From assembly GCF_003688595.1 (NCBI RefSeq), contig NZ_RCWT01000009.1:434001-498000 (forward strand): 64,000 bases of DNA. Direction: 5' to 3'. The position numbers and the translations under genes are program-made. The notes below the pieces were generated by a model. It was not told the origin of the DNA. It ran no database searches and was given only the letters and a program-made list of their open reading frames with translations. This DNA is from Sphingomonas sp. PP-F2F-G114-C0414. GTDB taxonomy: Bacteria; Pseudomonadota; Alphaproteobacteria; Sphingomonadales; Sphingomonadaceae. Shown here one piece after another: positions 50,715-59,412 of this stretch (its first letter is position 1; each line of letters opens with the position of its first letter).

Positions 50715-52358
50715 ATGACCGACGGCATCTTCATCGGCGCCAGCGTGGACGGCAAGCCGCAGGCGCTCGAATTGAAGCGCGCCAACCGGCACGGCCTCAT
50801 CGCGGGCGCGACCGGCACCGGCAAGACCGTGACGTTGCAGGGCATCATCGAGGGCTTCTCGGCGAACGGCGTGCCGTGCTTCGTCGCCGACGTGAAGGGT
50901 GATCTGTCCGGCCTCGCGATGGCGGGGTCGCCGACCGAGAAGACGCACGCGACCTTCACCGAACGCGCGAAGGCGATCGGCGACGATAGCTGGGCCTATG
51001 CCGACAACCCGGTGCAGTTCTGGGATCTCTTCGGCGAGCAGGGCCATCCGATCCGCACCACGATCAGCGAGATGGGGCCGCTGCTGCTGTCGCGGCTGAT
51101 GGACCTGAACGAGGTGCAGGAGGGCGTGCTGACGATCGCCTTCCACGTCGCCGACAAGGAGGGGCTGCTGCTGATCGACCTCGACGATCTGCAGGCGATG
51201 CTGACCGAATGCGCGGGGCGCGCTGACGAGTTGACGACGACCTATGGCAACGTGTCGAAGCAGTCGATCGGCGCGATCCAGCGCTCGCTGCTCCAGTTGC
51301 GGACGCAGGGTGCCGAGAATTTCTTCGGTGAGCCTGCGCTGGAGATGAACGACTTCATCGGCGTCGACGACAAGGGGCGGGGGATCGTCAACATCCTCGC
51401 CGCCGACAAGCTGATGGCCTCGCCGAAGCTGTATGCGACGTTCCTGTTGTGGCTGATGAGCGAACTGTTCGAGCATCTCCCCGAGGTCGGCGATCCCGAC
51501 AAGCCTGTGCTGTGCTTCTTCTTCGACGAGGCGCATCTGCTGTTCGACGAGACGCCGAAGGCGCTGTTGGAGAAGATCGAACAGGTCGTCCGCCTGATCC
51601 GCTCGAAGGGGGTGGGTGTGTACTTCATCACGCAGAACCCGATCGACGTTCCCGACACGGTGGCAGGACAGCTCGGCAACCGCGTCCAGCATGCGTTGCG
51701 TGCGTTCACCCCGCGCGATCAGGCGGCGGTGCGCTCGGCGGCGGAGACGTTCCGGGCGAACCCCGGCGTCGACGTCGCGACGATCATCACCGAGCTTAAG
51801 GTCGGCGAGGCGCTGGTGTCGCTGCTCCAGGCGGACGGCGCACCGACCCCGGTCGAACGCACGCTGATCAAGCCGCCCGCCTCGCGCGTAGGCCCGATCA
51901 CGCCGGCCGAGCGGAAGGTGATGATCGAGACCGATGCGATCGGTGCGAAGTACGACACGCTGGTCGATCGCGAGTCGGCGGAGGAATTGCTGGCGGCGAA
52001 GACGCAGGAGGCGAGCGCTGCGGCGGCCGAGGCCAAGGCGACGACCGAGGCGGAGAAGGCTGCGGCGGCGCAGGCGAAGCTCGATGCCAAGGCCGCGAAA
52101 GAAGCGGAACGCGCTCGCATTGCGGATCAGCGCGAGGCTGATCGGCAGCAGCGCGGGGCCGACCGCGAGGCGGCGAACTCGCCTTGGACCAAGATGGCGT
52201 CTTCGGCGACTAGGGCCGCGAGCTCGTCGATCGGCCGGCAGGTGGCGAACGAGATCGGCAAGCAGGTCTTCGGGACGAAATCGCGGCGGTCGTCGTCGGG
52301 CGGTGGTCTGGTCGGCACGGTACTGCGCGGGGTTTTAGGCGGGCTCTTCCGGGGGTAG
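50715..52358 (+). CDS. HerA-like ATPase, DUF853 family
   Basis: 547 residues of the YjgR/DUF853 family. Walker A is at 31-38 (GATGTGKT), Walker B near 270 (CFFFDEAHLLF), and GVYFITQNPIDVPDTVAGQL follows with the sensor region. The C-terminal third is an Ala/Glu-rich coiled coil (about 430-500) and a basic Ser/Gly end. Related to HerA translocases and conjugative ATPases, but this cytoplasmic group has no settled role. It stands alone between terminators and a repeat. Confidence 0.9.
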   Translation: MTDGIFIGASVDGKPQALELKRANRHGLIAGATGTGKTVTLQGIIEGFSANGVPCFVADVKGDLSGLAMAGSPTEKTHATFTERAKAIGDDSWAYADNPVQFWDLFGEQGHPIRTTISEMGPLLLSRLMDLNEVQEGVLTIAFHVADKEGLLLIDLDDLQAMLTECAGRADELTTTYGNVSKQSIGAIQRSLLQLRTQGAENFFGEPALEMNDFIGVDDKGRGIVNILAADKLMASPKLYATFLLWLMSELFEHLPEVGDPDKPVLCFFFDEAHLLFDETPKALLEKIEQVVRLIRSKGVGVYFITQNPIDVPDTVAGQLGNRVQHALRAFTPRDQAAVRSAAETFRANPGVDVATIITELKVGEALVSLLQADGAPTPVERTLIKPPASRVGPITPAERKVMIETDAIGAKYDTLVDRESAEELLAAKTQEASAAAAEAKATTEAEKAAAAQAKLDAKAAKEAERARIADQREADRQQRGADREAANSPWTKMASSATRAASSSIGRQVANEIGKQVFGTKSRRSSSGGGLVGTVLRGVLGGLFRG

Positions 52359-52402
52359 ACTGCCTGCATGACCAGGGGCCGAGCCGCCCCCCAAACAAAC
52401 AC

Positions 52403-52508
52403 ACCACCCCGGCGGAGGCCGGGGCCCAATTGGGGAACGGAGGTAACGTCGAACGGCGCTCCGTTACATCGACCTTTCCAATTGGGCCCCGGCCTTCGCC
52501 GGGGTGGA
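52403..52508. repeat. Palindromic repeat, family 1
   Basis: ACCACCCCGGCGGAGGCCGG, GGCCCAATTGG, core GGAACGGAGGTAACGTCGAA, then CCAATTGGGCCCCGGCC and TTCGCCGGGGTGG. It ends 24 bases before the M20 gene start. Confidence 0.92.
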
Positions 52509-52531
52509 AGCCAGTTTTCAAGGAATCAGAC

Positions 52532-53776
52532 ATGTCCCTCGATTTCGAATCCACTACCGACTGGGCCCCGACCGACTGGACCGCCATCGGCGAGGACGGC
52601 CTCGACGAAGCCATCACGCTTCGCCGTGCGATCCACGCGGACCCCGAAGTCGGCCTCCATTGCCCGCGCACCTCGGACAAGGTGAAGGCCGCGCTCGCTG
52701 GGCTCCCGCTCGAAATCCGAGAGGGCACCTCAACCACCGGCTTCGTCGCGATCCTGCGTGGCGGGCGCGCTGGCAATGCTGGTGGCAACGGGCGCACGGT
52801 ACTCCTCCGCGGCGACATGGATGCGCTACCGATGCAGGAGGAAACGGGCCTGCCGTTCGCCTCCAAGATCGACGGCGCGATGCACGCTTGCGGCCATGAT
52901 TCGCACACTGCGATGCTGGTCGGCGCGGCCAAGGCGCTGTGTGCACGCCGCGAAGACCTGCCTGGTACGGTCGTGTTTATGTTCCAGCCCGGCGAGGAAG
53001 GCCATCATGGCGCCCGTCACATGATCGCCGACGGGCTGCTCGATGTGCCGCTGCCGGAGGCGGGCTTCGCGCTGCACATCTCGCCCAACATGCCGATGGG
53101 CCACGTCGTCAGCCGCGCGGGCACGCTGATGGCCTCGACCGACACGCTGCGCGCGACGATCACCGGCCGTGGCGGGCACGCCGCGATGCCGCACGACTGC
53201 CTCGATCCGCTGCCGATCGCCTGCGAGATCGTTACGGCCCTGCAGACTTATGTCGCGCGTCAGGTCGCGGTCACCGACCCCGCGGTGCTGTCGATCACCA
53301 AGCTCAACGCCGGCAGCGCGCACAACGTCATCCCGTCGACCGTCGAGATGCTCGGCACGATGCGGACGCTGTCAGAGCGCACACGCGAACAGGTCCGCGC
53401 GGCGTTCATCCGCATGGTCGAGGGTATCGCCGCTGCGCACGGCGCGATCGGTACGCCGACGATCGAGGAAGGCTATCCGGTTACCGTCAACGACGAGCGC
53501 GCGACCGAGCTGATGAAGGCTTGCGCGACGGCGATCGGCGGCGAGGGCGCGTATCAGGTGATGCCGCCGATGATGGGCGCGGAAGACTTCTCGTACGTCC
53601 TCCAGAAACTGCCCGGCGCGATGGCCTTCATCGGCGCCGCACCCGAGGGCAGCGATCCGCGCACCAACCCGCCGCTACACAATACGAAGATGACGATCGA
53701 CGAGCGCGTGATGGCGCACGGGATCGCGATGCACTGCGCGGTGGCCGAGCGCTTCCTGGCGAACGGCTTCGACTGA
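52532..53776 (+). CDS. M20-family amidohydrolase
   Basis: 414 residues of the M20D aminoacylase/hippurate hydrolase type. LRRAIHADPEVGLHCPRT opens the domain, metal-site blocks are LLRGDMDALPMQEE, HACGHDSHTAML and FQPGEEGHHGARHM, and LHNTKMTIDERVMAHGI ends it. It cleaves N-acyl amino acids or related amides. ATG 52532 lies after AAGGAA; the frame is open upstream only through the repeat. Substrate not assignable. Confidence 0.92.
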   Translation: MSLDFESTTDWAPTDWTAIGEDGLDEAITLRRAIHADPEVGLHCPRTSDKVKAALAGLPLEIREGTSTTGFVAILRGGRAGNAGGNGRTVLLRGDMDALPMQEETGLPFASKIDGAMHACGHDSHTAMLVGAAKALCARREDLPGTVVFMFQPGEEGHHGARHMIADGLLDVPLPEAGFALHISPNMPMGHVVSRAGTLMASTDTLRATITGRGGHAAMPHDCLDPLPIACEIVTALQTYVARQVAVTDPAVLSITKLNAGSAHNVIPSTVEMLGTMRTLSERTREQVRAAFIRMVEGIAAAHGAIGTPTIEEGYPVTVNDERATELMKACATAIGGEGAYQVMPPMMGAEDFSYVLQKLPGAMAFIGAAPEGSDPRTNPPLHNTKMTIDERVMAHGIAMHCAVAERFLANGFD

Positions 53777-53818
53777 GGGCTCGCCGCAGCCCCCCATTCC
53801 GCGGCCTCCCCTCGCCCC

Positions 53819-53900
53819 GTCATCCTGACGAAAGTCAGGATCCAGGGTTGCGATCGATGCCGTATCTGGTTCTGGATCCTGACTTTCGTCAGGATGACGG
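53819..53900. repeat. Palindromic repeat, family 3
   Basis: CGTCATCCTGACGAAAGTCA and TGACTTTCGTCAGGATGACG arms with GGATCCAG / TCTGGATCC. Between convergent genes. Confidence 0.93.
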
Positions 53901-53920
53901 GGGTTTGCGGGACGGGAGAT

Positions 53921-55033
53921 TCAGTGCAGCGGGCGGGTGGTTCCGGCGTAGTGGGCGACTGCCGCTGCGGCCTGTTGGATCAGGCGCTGGCGCTCCGGCA
54001 TCGGCCGGATGGTATCCCCGATCATCACCGCGATCGCATAGCGGCGCCCGTCCGGCGCGGTCAGCAGGCCGACGTCGTTGAAGCCGGCGTTGCGACGGCC
54101 GAGGTCCTGGCCGGTGCCGGTCTTGTGCGCGATCTCCCAGCCGCCGGGGAGCGCCGCGCGCAGACGGGCGCGACCTGTGACCGAACGCCCCATCGTATCG
54201 AGCAGGATCTTGGTCGATGTCTCGGACAGGATATCCCCCTTCGTCAGCCGCGCGATCGCGTCGGCGATCGCGATCGGTGCGGCGCCATCGGGCGGATTGC
54301 GGACATACGCGTTCAGCGCCGCTTCGCGCGTGGCGGGCGACAGCCGATTGCGCGCGGTCAGGAAGCCGCCATTGACCGCATAGGACGGCTGCCAGGTCAG
54401 GCCCGCCGTACCACTCTGAAGCAGCCGTTCGCCCGGCCCGAAGCGGATCGCGCCAAGCTGTTTCCGCGCGATCATCGATCGCACAGCGGAAGGCCCGCCG
54501 ACCCGCGTCAGCAGCCGGTCGTTCGCCGTATTGTCGCTATGCGTGAGCGCGCGGGTGAGAAGGTCGCCGACAGTGGTGCGATAGCCGTCGCCCTTGACGA
54601 GCATCGCGATCGGCTGGTGGAACAGCGTAAGGTCCTGGGGGCGGACGACGATCGGTTCGTCGAGCCGCAGCTTGCCCTGGTCGCGCAGGTCCATCACAGT
54701 CATCGCGACCCAGAGTTTGCTGACCGATTGCTGCGGCAGGAGCTGGCGCCCGCCGGCTTCGACCGTCCATCCATCGTCGACCGCGCGGATCGCAATCCCC
54801 GCCTTGCCCTGGAAACCGCTGTGCAGTTCGGAGATCGCGTTGACGAGGCTGAGCGGGGCGGGGCGCAGGGCGCGGGGCAGCGGTGGCGGGACCGGGATCG
54901 AGACGAACCCTTCGGACTGGTGCATCGGTCCGACCGCGGGAGGGCTTGGCCGCGAGGCCGATCCGCAACCGGCGAGCGCCGCGCCAAACAGCGAGGTTAC
55001 CAGAAGACGCTTGAACGCACTCGCCGATGTCAT
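53921..55033 (-). CDS. Class A beta-lactamase-like lipoprotein
   Basis: 370 residues, lipobox LAGC (Cys23). Serine penicillin-recognising motifs: S103-V-S-K106, S166-D-N168 and K304-T-G306. A Glu at 202 (GERLL) is 36 residues after SDN, the spacing of Glu166 of class A enzymes, but the ExxLN motif is incomplete and about 34 extra residues lie before KTG. It may be a beta-lactamase, a peptidase, or an esterase of this fold. ATG 55033 was chosen by the signal peptide. Divergent enzymes or an ampR-type regulator are not seen. Confidence 0.8.
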   Translation of the reverse strand: MTSASAFKRLLVTSLFGAALAGCGSASRPSPPAVGPMHQSEGFVSIPVPPPLPRALRPAPLSLVNAISELHSGFQGKAGIAIRAVDDGWTVEAGGRQLLPQQSVSKLWVAMTVMDLRDQGKLRLDEPIVVRPQDLTLFHQPIAMLVKGDGYRTTVGDLLTRALTHSDNTANDRLLTRVGGPSAVRSMIARKQLGAIRFGPGERLLQSGTAGLTWQPSYAVNGGFLTARNRLSPATREAALNAYVRNPPDGAAPIAIADAIARLTKGDILSETSTKILLDTMGRSVTGRARLRAALPGGWEIAHKTGTGQDLGRRNAGFNDVGLLTAPDGRRYAIAVMIGDTIRPMPERQRLIQQAAAAVAHYAGTTRPLH

Positions 55034-55151
55034 GATGGATTGAACGCCCTGCACTGAAGCGTCGATCCTTATCCGTTGATCGGCCACGCGAAACTGCGGC
55101 GGCACGTCGCTGCGACGAAGCGCGCCGACGATGCGCCGAGCCGCCGTCATC

Positions 55152-56729
55152 CTATGGAACGAGAACCGTATCAACTGCCTCCGGCAGGGTCTCGGGGTAA
55201 TCAAGCGTGAAATGGAGCCCACGGCTCTCGTGCCGGTGCAGCGCGGATCGGACGATCAATTCGGCGGTCTGGAGCAGGTTGCGCAGCTCGATCAGGTCGG
55301 GCGTAACGCGGAAATGCTGGTAATATTCCGCGACCTCGTCGTTGAGCAGTTCGATGCGGTGCTTGGCGCGTTCGAGCCGCTTGGTGGTGCGGACAATGCC
55401 GACGTAATTCCACATGAAGCGGCGGATCTCGGTCCAAGTCTGCTTGATCACGACCTCTTCGTCGGAATCGGTGACGCGGCTTTCGTCCCAGGGGCGGATC
55501 GGCGGGGGCGGGGGCAGCGAGTCCCACGCGGCTGCGATGCTGTCCGCCGCCGCCTCGCCGAACACGAAGCATTCGAGCAGCGAATTGGACGCGAGCCGGT
55601 TGGCGCCGTGAAGGCCGGACTCGGTGCATTCACCCGCCGCATAGAGGCCGGGGAGGTCGGTCTTGCCGTGTTCGTCGATGACGATGCCGCCGCAAGTATA
55701 ATGCTGGGCGGGGACGACCGGAATCGGATCGGTCGTCATGTCGATGCCGAGGCTCAGCAGCTTCTCGTAAATGTTCGGGAAGTGATGGCGGATGAACTCG
55801 GCCGACATGTGGCTGATGTCGAGATGGACGTAATCGAGCCCGTAGCGCTTGATCTCGGCATCGATCGCGCGCGCGACGATATCGCGGGGGGCGAGCTCCA
55901 TCCGCGCGGGGTCGTAATAGGTCATGAAGCGCTTGCCGGTCGATGGGTTGATCAACCGTCCGCCTTCACCGCGGACCGCCTCGGTGATCAGGAAATTCTT
56001 GACCTCCAGATTGTAGAGGCAGGTCGGGTGGAACTGCATCATCTCCATGTTGGAGACGCGCGCGCCCGCGCGCCATGCCATCGCAATGCCGTCGCCGGTC
56101 GCGCCGCGGGGCGCGGTCGAGAACAGGTAGGTGCGACCCGCGCCGCCGGTCGCGAGGATCGTCGCGCGCGCGGTGTAGAGGGCGACGCGCTCGGTCTTGC
56201 GGTCGACCGCGTAGACGCCCCACACGTTGCCGGACCCCGAATAGCGTTCCTCGTGACGGCCGGTGGCGAGGTCGATCGCGATCTGGTCGGGCACCAGCGT
56301 AATGTTCGGGTGTGCCTCGGCGGCTTTCTGCAACGCTTCCTGCACCGCCCAGCCGGTCGCGTCGGCGACGTGGACGATGCGGCGATGCGAGTGGCCGCCT
56401 TCGCGAGTCAGGTGCAGCGCGTTGCCCTCGGTCTCGAAGGGGACACCGAGGTGGGTGAGGCGCTCGATCGCGGCGGGGGCACCTTCGACGACCATCTCGA
56501 CAATCGCGCGGTCGTTGAGGCCGGCGCCGGCGACCATCGTGTCCTCGACATGGTTTTCGAACGTGTCACCGGGTTCGAGCACCGCGGCGATCCCGCCCTG
56601 CGCCCAGGCGGTCGAGCCTTCGTTGAGCGCGCCCTTCGCGAGCACGGTGACCTTGAAGCGCTCCGCCAGGTTGAGCGCCGCGGTGAGCCCGGCGGCGCCC
56701 GAGCCGACGATCAGGACGTCGCTATTCAT
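55152..56729 (-). CDS. nadB: L-aspartate oxidase
   Basis: 525 residues. FAD-binding MNSDVLIVGSGAAGLTAAL, flavin region STAWAQGGIAAVL, active-site block HYTCGGIVIDEHGKTDLPGL and GANRLASNSLLE. NadB oxidises aspartate to iminoaspartate, the first step to quinolinate and NAD. ATG 56729 fits the usual N-terminus. nadA and nadC are not in the window, so it is separated from its usual partners here. Confidence 0.95.
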   Translation of the reverse strand: MNSDVLIVGSGAAGLTAALNLAERFKVTVLAKGALNEGSTAWAQGGIAAVLEPGDTFENHVEDTMVAGAGLNDRAIVEMVVEGAPAAIERLTHLGVPFETEGNALHLTREGGHSHRRIVHVADATGWAVQEALQKAAEAHPNITLVPDQIAIDLATGRHEERYSGSGNVWGVYAVDRKTERVALYTARATILATGGAGRTYLFSTAPRGATGDGIAMAWRAGARVSNMEMMQFHPTCLYNLEVKNFLITEAVRGEGGRLINPSTGKRFMTYYDPARMELAPRDIVARAIDAEIKRYGLDYVHLDISHMSAEFIRHHFPNIYEKLLSLGIDMTTDPIPVVPAQHYTCGGIVIDEHGKTDLPGLYAAGECTESGLHGANRLASNSLLECFVFGEAAADSIAAAWDSLPPPPPIRPWDESRVTDSDEEVVIKQTWTEIRRFMWNYVGIVRTTKRLERAKHRIELLNDEVAEYYQHFRVTPDLIELRNLLQTAELIVRSALHRHESRGLHFTLDYPETLPEAVDTVLVP

Positions 56730-57028
56730 GGTGGGAGAGCCTCGACGTAGGTGGTGATAGGCGCGCGCTGCGGCACGGCGCGGAAAAACGATCCTGCATT
56801 CGCCCGATGTGGCACAAAATACCGGGTGCAGGACAGCAGATAGGACGGGTCGTGCGATAAAACTGTGACGCCTCAACCGATTGAGTCGACCGCAGCGAAA
56901 CGCCAGTCACGATCGGCGGCGAAACCGACGATAGCCGGCTTTGACCCGCTGCGATTTGGGCGTCAGGCTGCGATCGGTATGGTCCGGGGATCGATTCTCC
57001 GCGCAACCGACCGGAACGGGCGAAGCAT
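56730..57028. other. Divergent gap between nadB and the ROK regulator
   Basis: No gene seen. CCTGCA at 56793 and its complement TGCAGG at 56827 form a loose inverted repeat 64 bases upstream of nadB. No promoter could be fixed by eye. Confidence 0.35.
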
Positions 57029-58297
57029 GTGACGAAGAACAAGGAACTGGGCTCGGGCGCGCTGGGAAAGTCGGCGGCGGTCGATCGCGGCGCGCGGCTT
57101 GGCGATCGCGGTGCGCGGCTCGGCATCAGTCTTTCGGGAACCAACCTCGAACGCGCGGGCGACTACAACCAGCGGACCGTGCTGCAGGCGATCCGCGTGA
57201 GCGGCGAGGCGAGCCGGACCGATCTCGCGACGATCACCGGGCTGACCGCGCCGACGATCGCGAACATCACGCGGCGGCTGCTCGAGGAGGGGCTGATCAG
57301 CGACGCGGGGCGGCGGCAGGGCGCGCGCGGTCAGCCCGCGGCGCAGCTCGTGATCAATCCGGCGGGCGGCTTTTCGGTCGGGATCAATATCGACCGCGAC
57401 CATATCACGATCGTGTCGCTCGACCTCGCGGGCACCGTCCTGACGCGCGCGACGCGTGAAATCGCGTTCGCGATGCCCGACACGGTCTCGGCCTGGCTAC
57501 GCGACGAGATCGCCGCGATCCGATCCTCCGACCTGATCGACGAGGCACGCCTGCTGGGAGTTGGCGTCGCGATGCCAGACGACCTCGGGCGGGTGCCGTT
57601 CCCGCATCGTCCTGCCGCGTATGAGGGGTGGGACGACGTCGACGTCGTCGCGCTGGTCGGGGCGATCGTGCCGTGGCCGGTCTATGTCGACAACGATGCC
57701 GCCGCGGCGGCGATCGGTGAAGCGCAGTTCGGATCGGGGATGGTGCTGCCGAGCTTCTTTTATGTCTTGGTCAGCGCGGGGCTGGGCGGCGGGCTGGTGA
57801 TCGACGGGAATTATTTTCGCGGCGCGGGTGCGCGTAGTGGCGAGATCGGTTTCATGCCCGACATGACCTCGCGCGGCGACGGCCGAACGGTGCAGGAAAC
57901 CGTTTCGCTGTCCGCGCTCTACGATCGGCTGGAGGCGGGGGGCTGCGACGTTGCCGGGGTCGGCGCGCTGACCGGCGTCGATCCGGCGGTGTCGGCGATC
58001 GTCGCCGACTGGGTCGAGGATGCGGCACAATCGCTGATCGCGCCGCTGATCGCGGTGAGCTGCCTGGTCGATCCCGGTGCGGTTTTGATCGGGGGACGGT
58101 TGCCCGGGCCGCTGGTCGACGCGCTGGTCGAGCGGCTCAATGCGATGCTGGCAAAGCTGACGTTACCGTCGGCGGCGCGGGTGATGCGCGCGGCGATGTC
58201 GGACGATGCGCCCGCGGTCGGCGCGGCGATCCTGCCGTTCCTCCACCATATCCTTCCGTCGGACGCCATCTTGATGCAGGCGGGTCGCTCCGGCTGA
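57029..58297 (+). CDS. ROK-family transcriptional regulator
   Basis: 422 residues from GTG 57029. A winged helix at about 50-105 (NQRTVLQAIRVSGEASRTDL, GLTAPTIANITRRLLEEGLI) is joined to a ROK sugar-binding domain (GGFSVGINIDRDHITIVSLD, VDNDAAAAAIGEAQFG, FFYVLVSAGLGGGLVIDG). NagC/XylR/Mlc-type proteins sense a sugar or sugar phosphate. The cysteine cluster of ROK kinases is absent, as usual for some regulators. It precedes a ROK kinase on the same strand and probably controls the sugar locus to its right. Confidence 0.9.
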   Translation: MTKNKELGSGALGKSAAVDRGARLGDRGARLGISLSGTNLERAGDYNQRTVLQAIRVSGEASRTDLATITGLTAPTIANITRRLLEEGLISDAGRRQGARGQPAAQLVINPAGGFSVGINIDRDHITIVSLDLAGTVLTRATREIAFAMPDTVSAWLRDEIAAIRSSDLIDEARLLGVGVAMPDDLGRVPFPHRPAAYEGWDDVDVVALVGAIVPWPVYVDNDAAAAAIGEAQFGSGMVLPSFFYVLVSAGLGGGLVIDGNYFRGAGARSGEIGFMPDMTSRGDGRTVQETVSLSALYDRLEAGGCDVAGVGALTGVDPAVSAIVADWVEDAAQSLIAPLIAVSCLVDPGAVLIGGRLPGPLVDALVERLNAMLAKLTLPSAARVMRAAMSDDAPAVGAAILPFLHHILPSDAILMQAGRSG

Positions 58298-58503
58298 CCG
58301 ATTAACGCAATTTAACTTTTTAATTCGATGGTGCTTGGCTAGATTGGTTTCACACGTGCCGCTGCGACTGGGCGACGGTGGGAGCGATTGGCGTCGGCGG
58401 TTCTGATCGCAGCGAAGCCCCTGTGCCTCTTTTACCGAGAGACGCTGCACTCCCCCCCTCCGGTTTCGACGTCGCCGACGGCGTTCGAAGGGAGAGGCGA
58501 TCG

Positions 58504-59400
58504 ATGGTTCAGATTGGTATTGATTTCGGAGGGACGAAGATCGAGGCCGCAGCGCTCGACGAGGGCGGCCAGTTCCTCAGCCGTCTTCGCGTGCCCAACC
58601 CGGGCGATTACGATCGCGCGGTGCGCGATGTCCGCGACCTCGTTCTCGCGGTCGAGGCGGAAGCGGGCGCGTTAGGCACGATCGGGATCGGCACGCCCGG
58701 ATCGATTTCTCCCCGCACCGGCCTGATGCGCAACGCCAATTCGCTCTATCTCAACGGCCGCACGTTCCGCGAAGACCTGGAGACTGCGATGGCGCGGCCG
58801 GTGCGGATGGCGAACGATGCCAATTGTCTCGCGCTATCGGAGGCGGTCGATGGCGCCGCAGCGGGTGCGCGATCGGCGTTCGCGATCATCGTCGGGACCG
58901 GCTGCGGCGGCGGACTGGTGATCGACGGGCGGATCGTCGAGGGCGCGAACGGGATTGCCGGCGAATGGGGCCATGTCCCGCTGCCGTGGCCGACGGGCGT
59001 CGAGGTGCCGGGGCCGGCGTGCTGGTGCGGCCTGCATGGCTGTCTGGAAAGCTGGGTGTCGGGGACGGGGTTCCGTCGCGATCACGAGAGCGTCACGGGG
59101 CAGGCGCTCGACGGCGCGGCGATCATGGCTGCGGCGCGCGCCGGCAACGCGGACGCGACCGCGACGCTCGATCGCTACATCGACCGCCTGGGTCGCGCGC
59201 TCGCGCTGATCGCGAACCTGATCGATCCTGATTGCTTCGTGCTCGGCGGCGGCATGTCGAACGTCGTGGAGATCTACGACCGGCTTCCCGCGGTGGTGCG
59301 CAGCCATACGTTCTCGGATGGCTGGGACGCGAAGATCGTCCAGGCGGTGTGGGGCGACAGCAGCGGGGTCCGCGGCGCCGCGCGGCTCTGGCCAACCTGA
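58504..59400 (+). CDS. ROK-family sugar kinase (N-acetylglucosamine/fructokinase-like)
   Basis: 298 residues. Phosphate loop IGIDFGGTKIEAA at 4-16, catalytic MANDANCLALSE with Asp, IIVGTGCGGGLVIDGRIVEG, GEWGH and zinc motif CWCGLHGCLE. These match NagK/Mak-type ROK kinases that phosphorylate GlcNAc, mannose or fructose. ATG 58504 starts the domain at the right place; upstream in-frame codons lack conservation. A GGGAGAGG precedes it. It is 206 bases after the ROK regulator. Confidence 0.9.
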   Translation: MVQIGIDFGGTKIEAAALDEGGQFLSRLRVPNPGDYDRAVRDVRDLVLAVEAEAGALGTIGIGTPGSISPRTGLMRNANSLYLNGRTFREDLETAMARPVRMANDANCLALSEAVDGAAAGARSAFAIIVGTGCGGGLVIDGRIVEGANGIAGEWGHVPLPWPTGVEVPGPACWCGLHGCLESWVSGTGFRRDHESVTGQALDGAAIMAAARAGNADATATLDRYIDRLGRALALIANLIDPDCFVLGGGMSNVVEIYDRLPAVVRSHTFSDGWDAKIVQAVWGDSSGVRGAARLWPT

Positions 59401-59412
59401 CGCCGTTAGACG

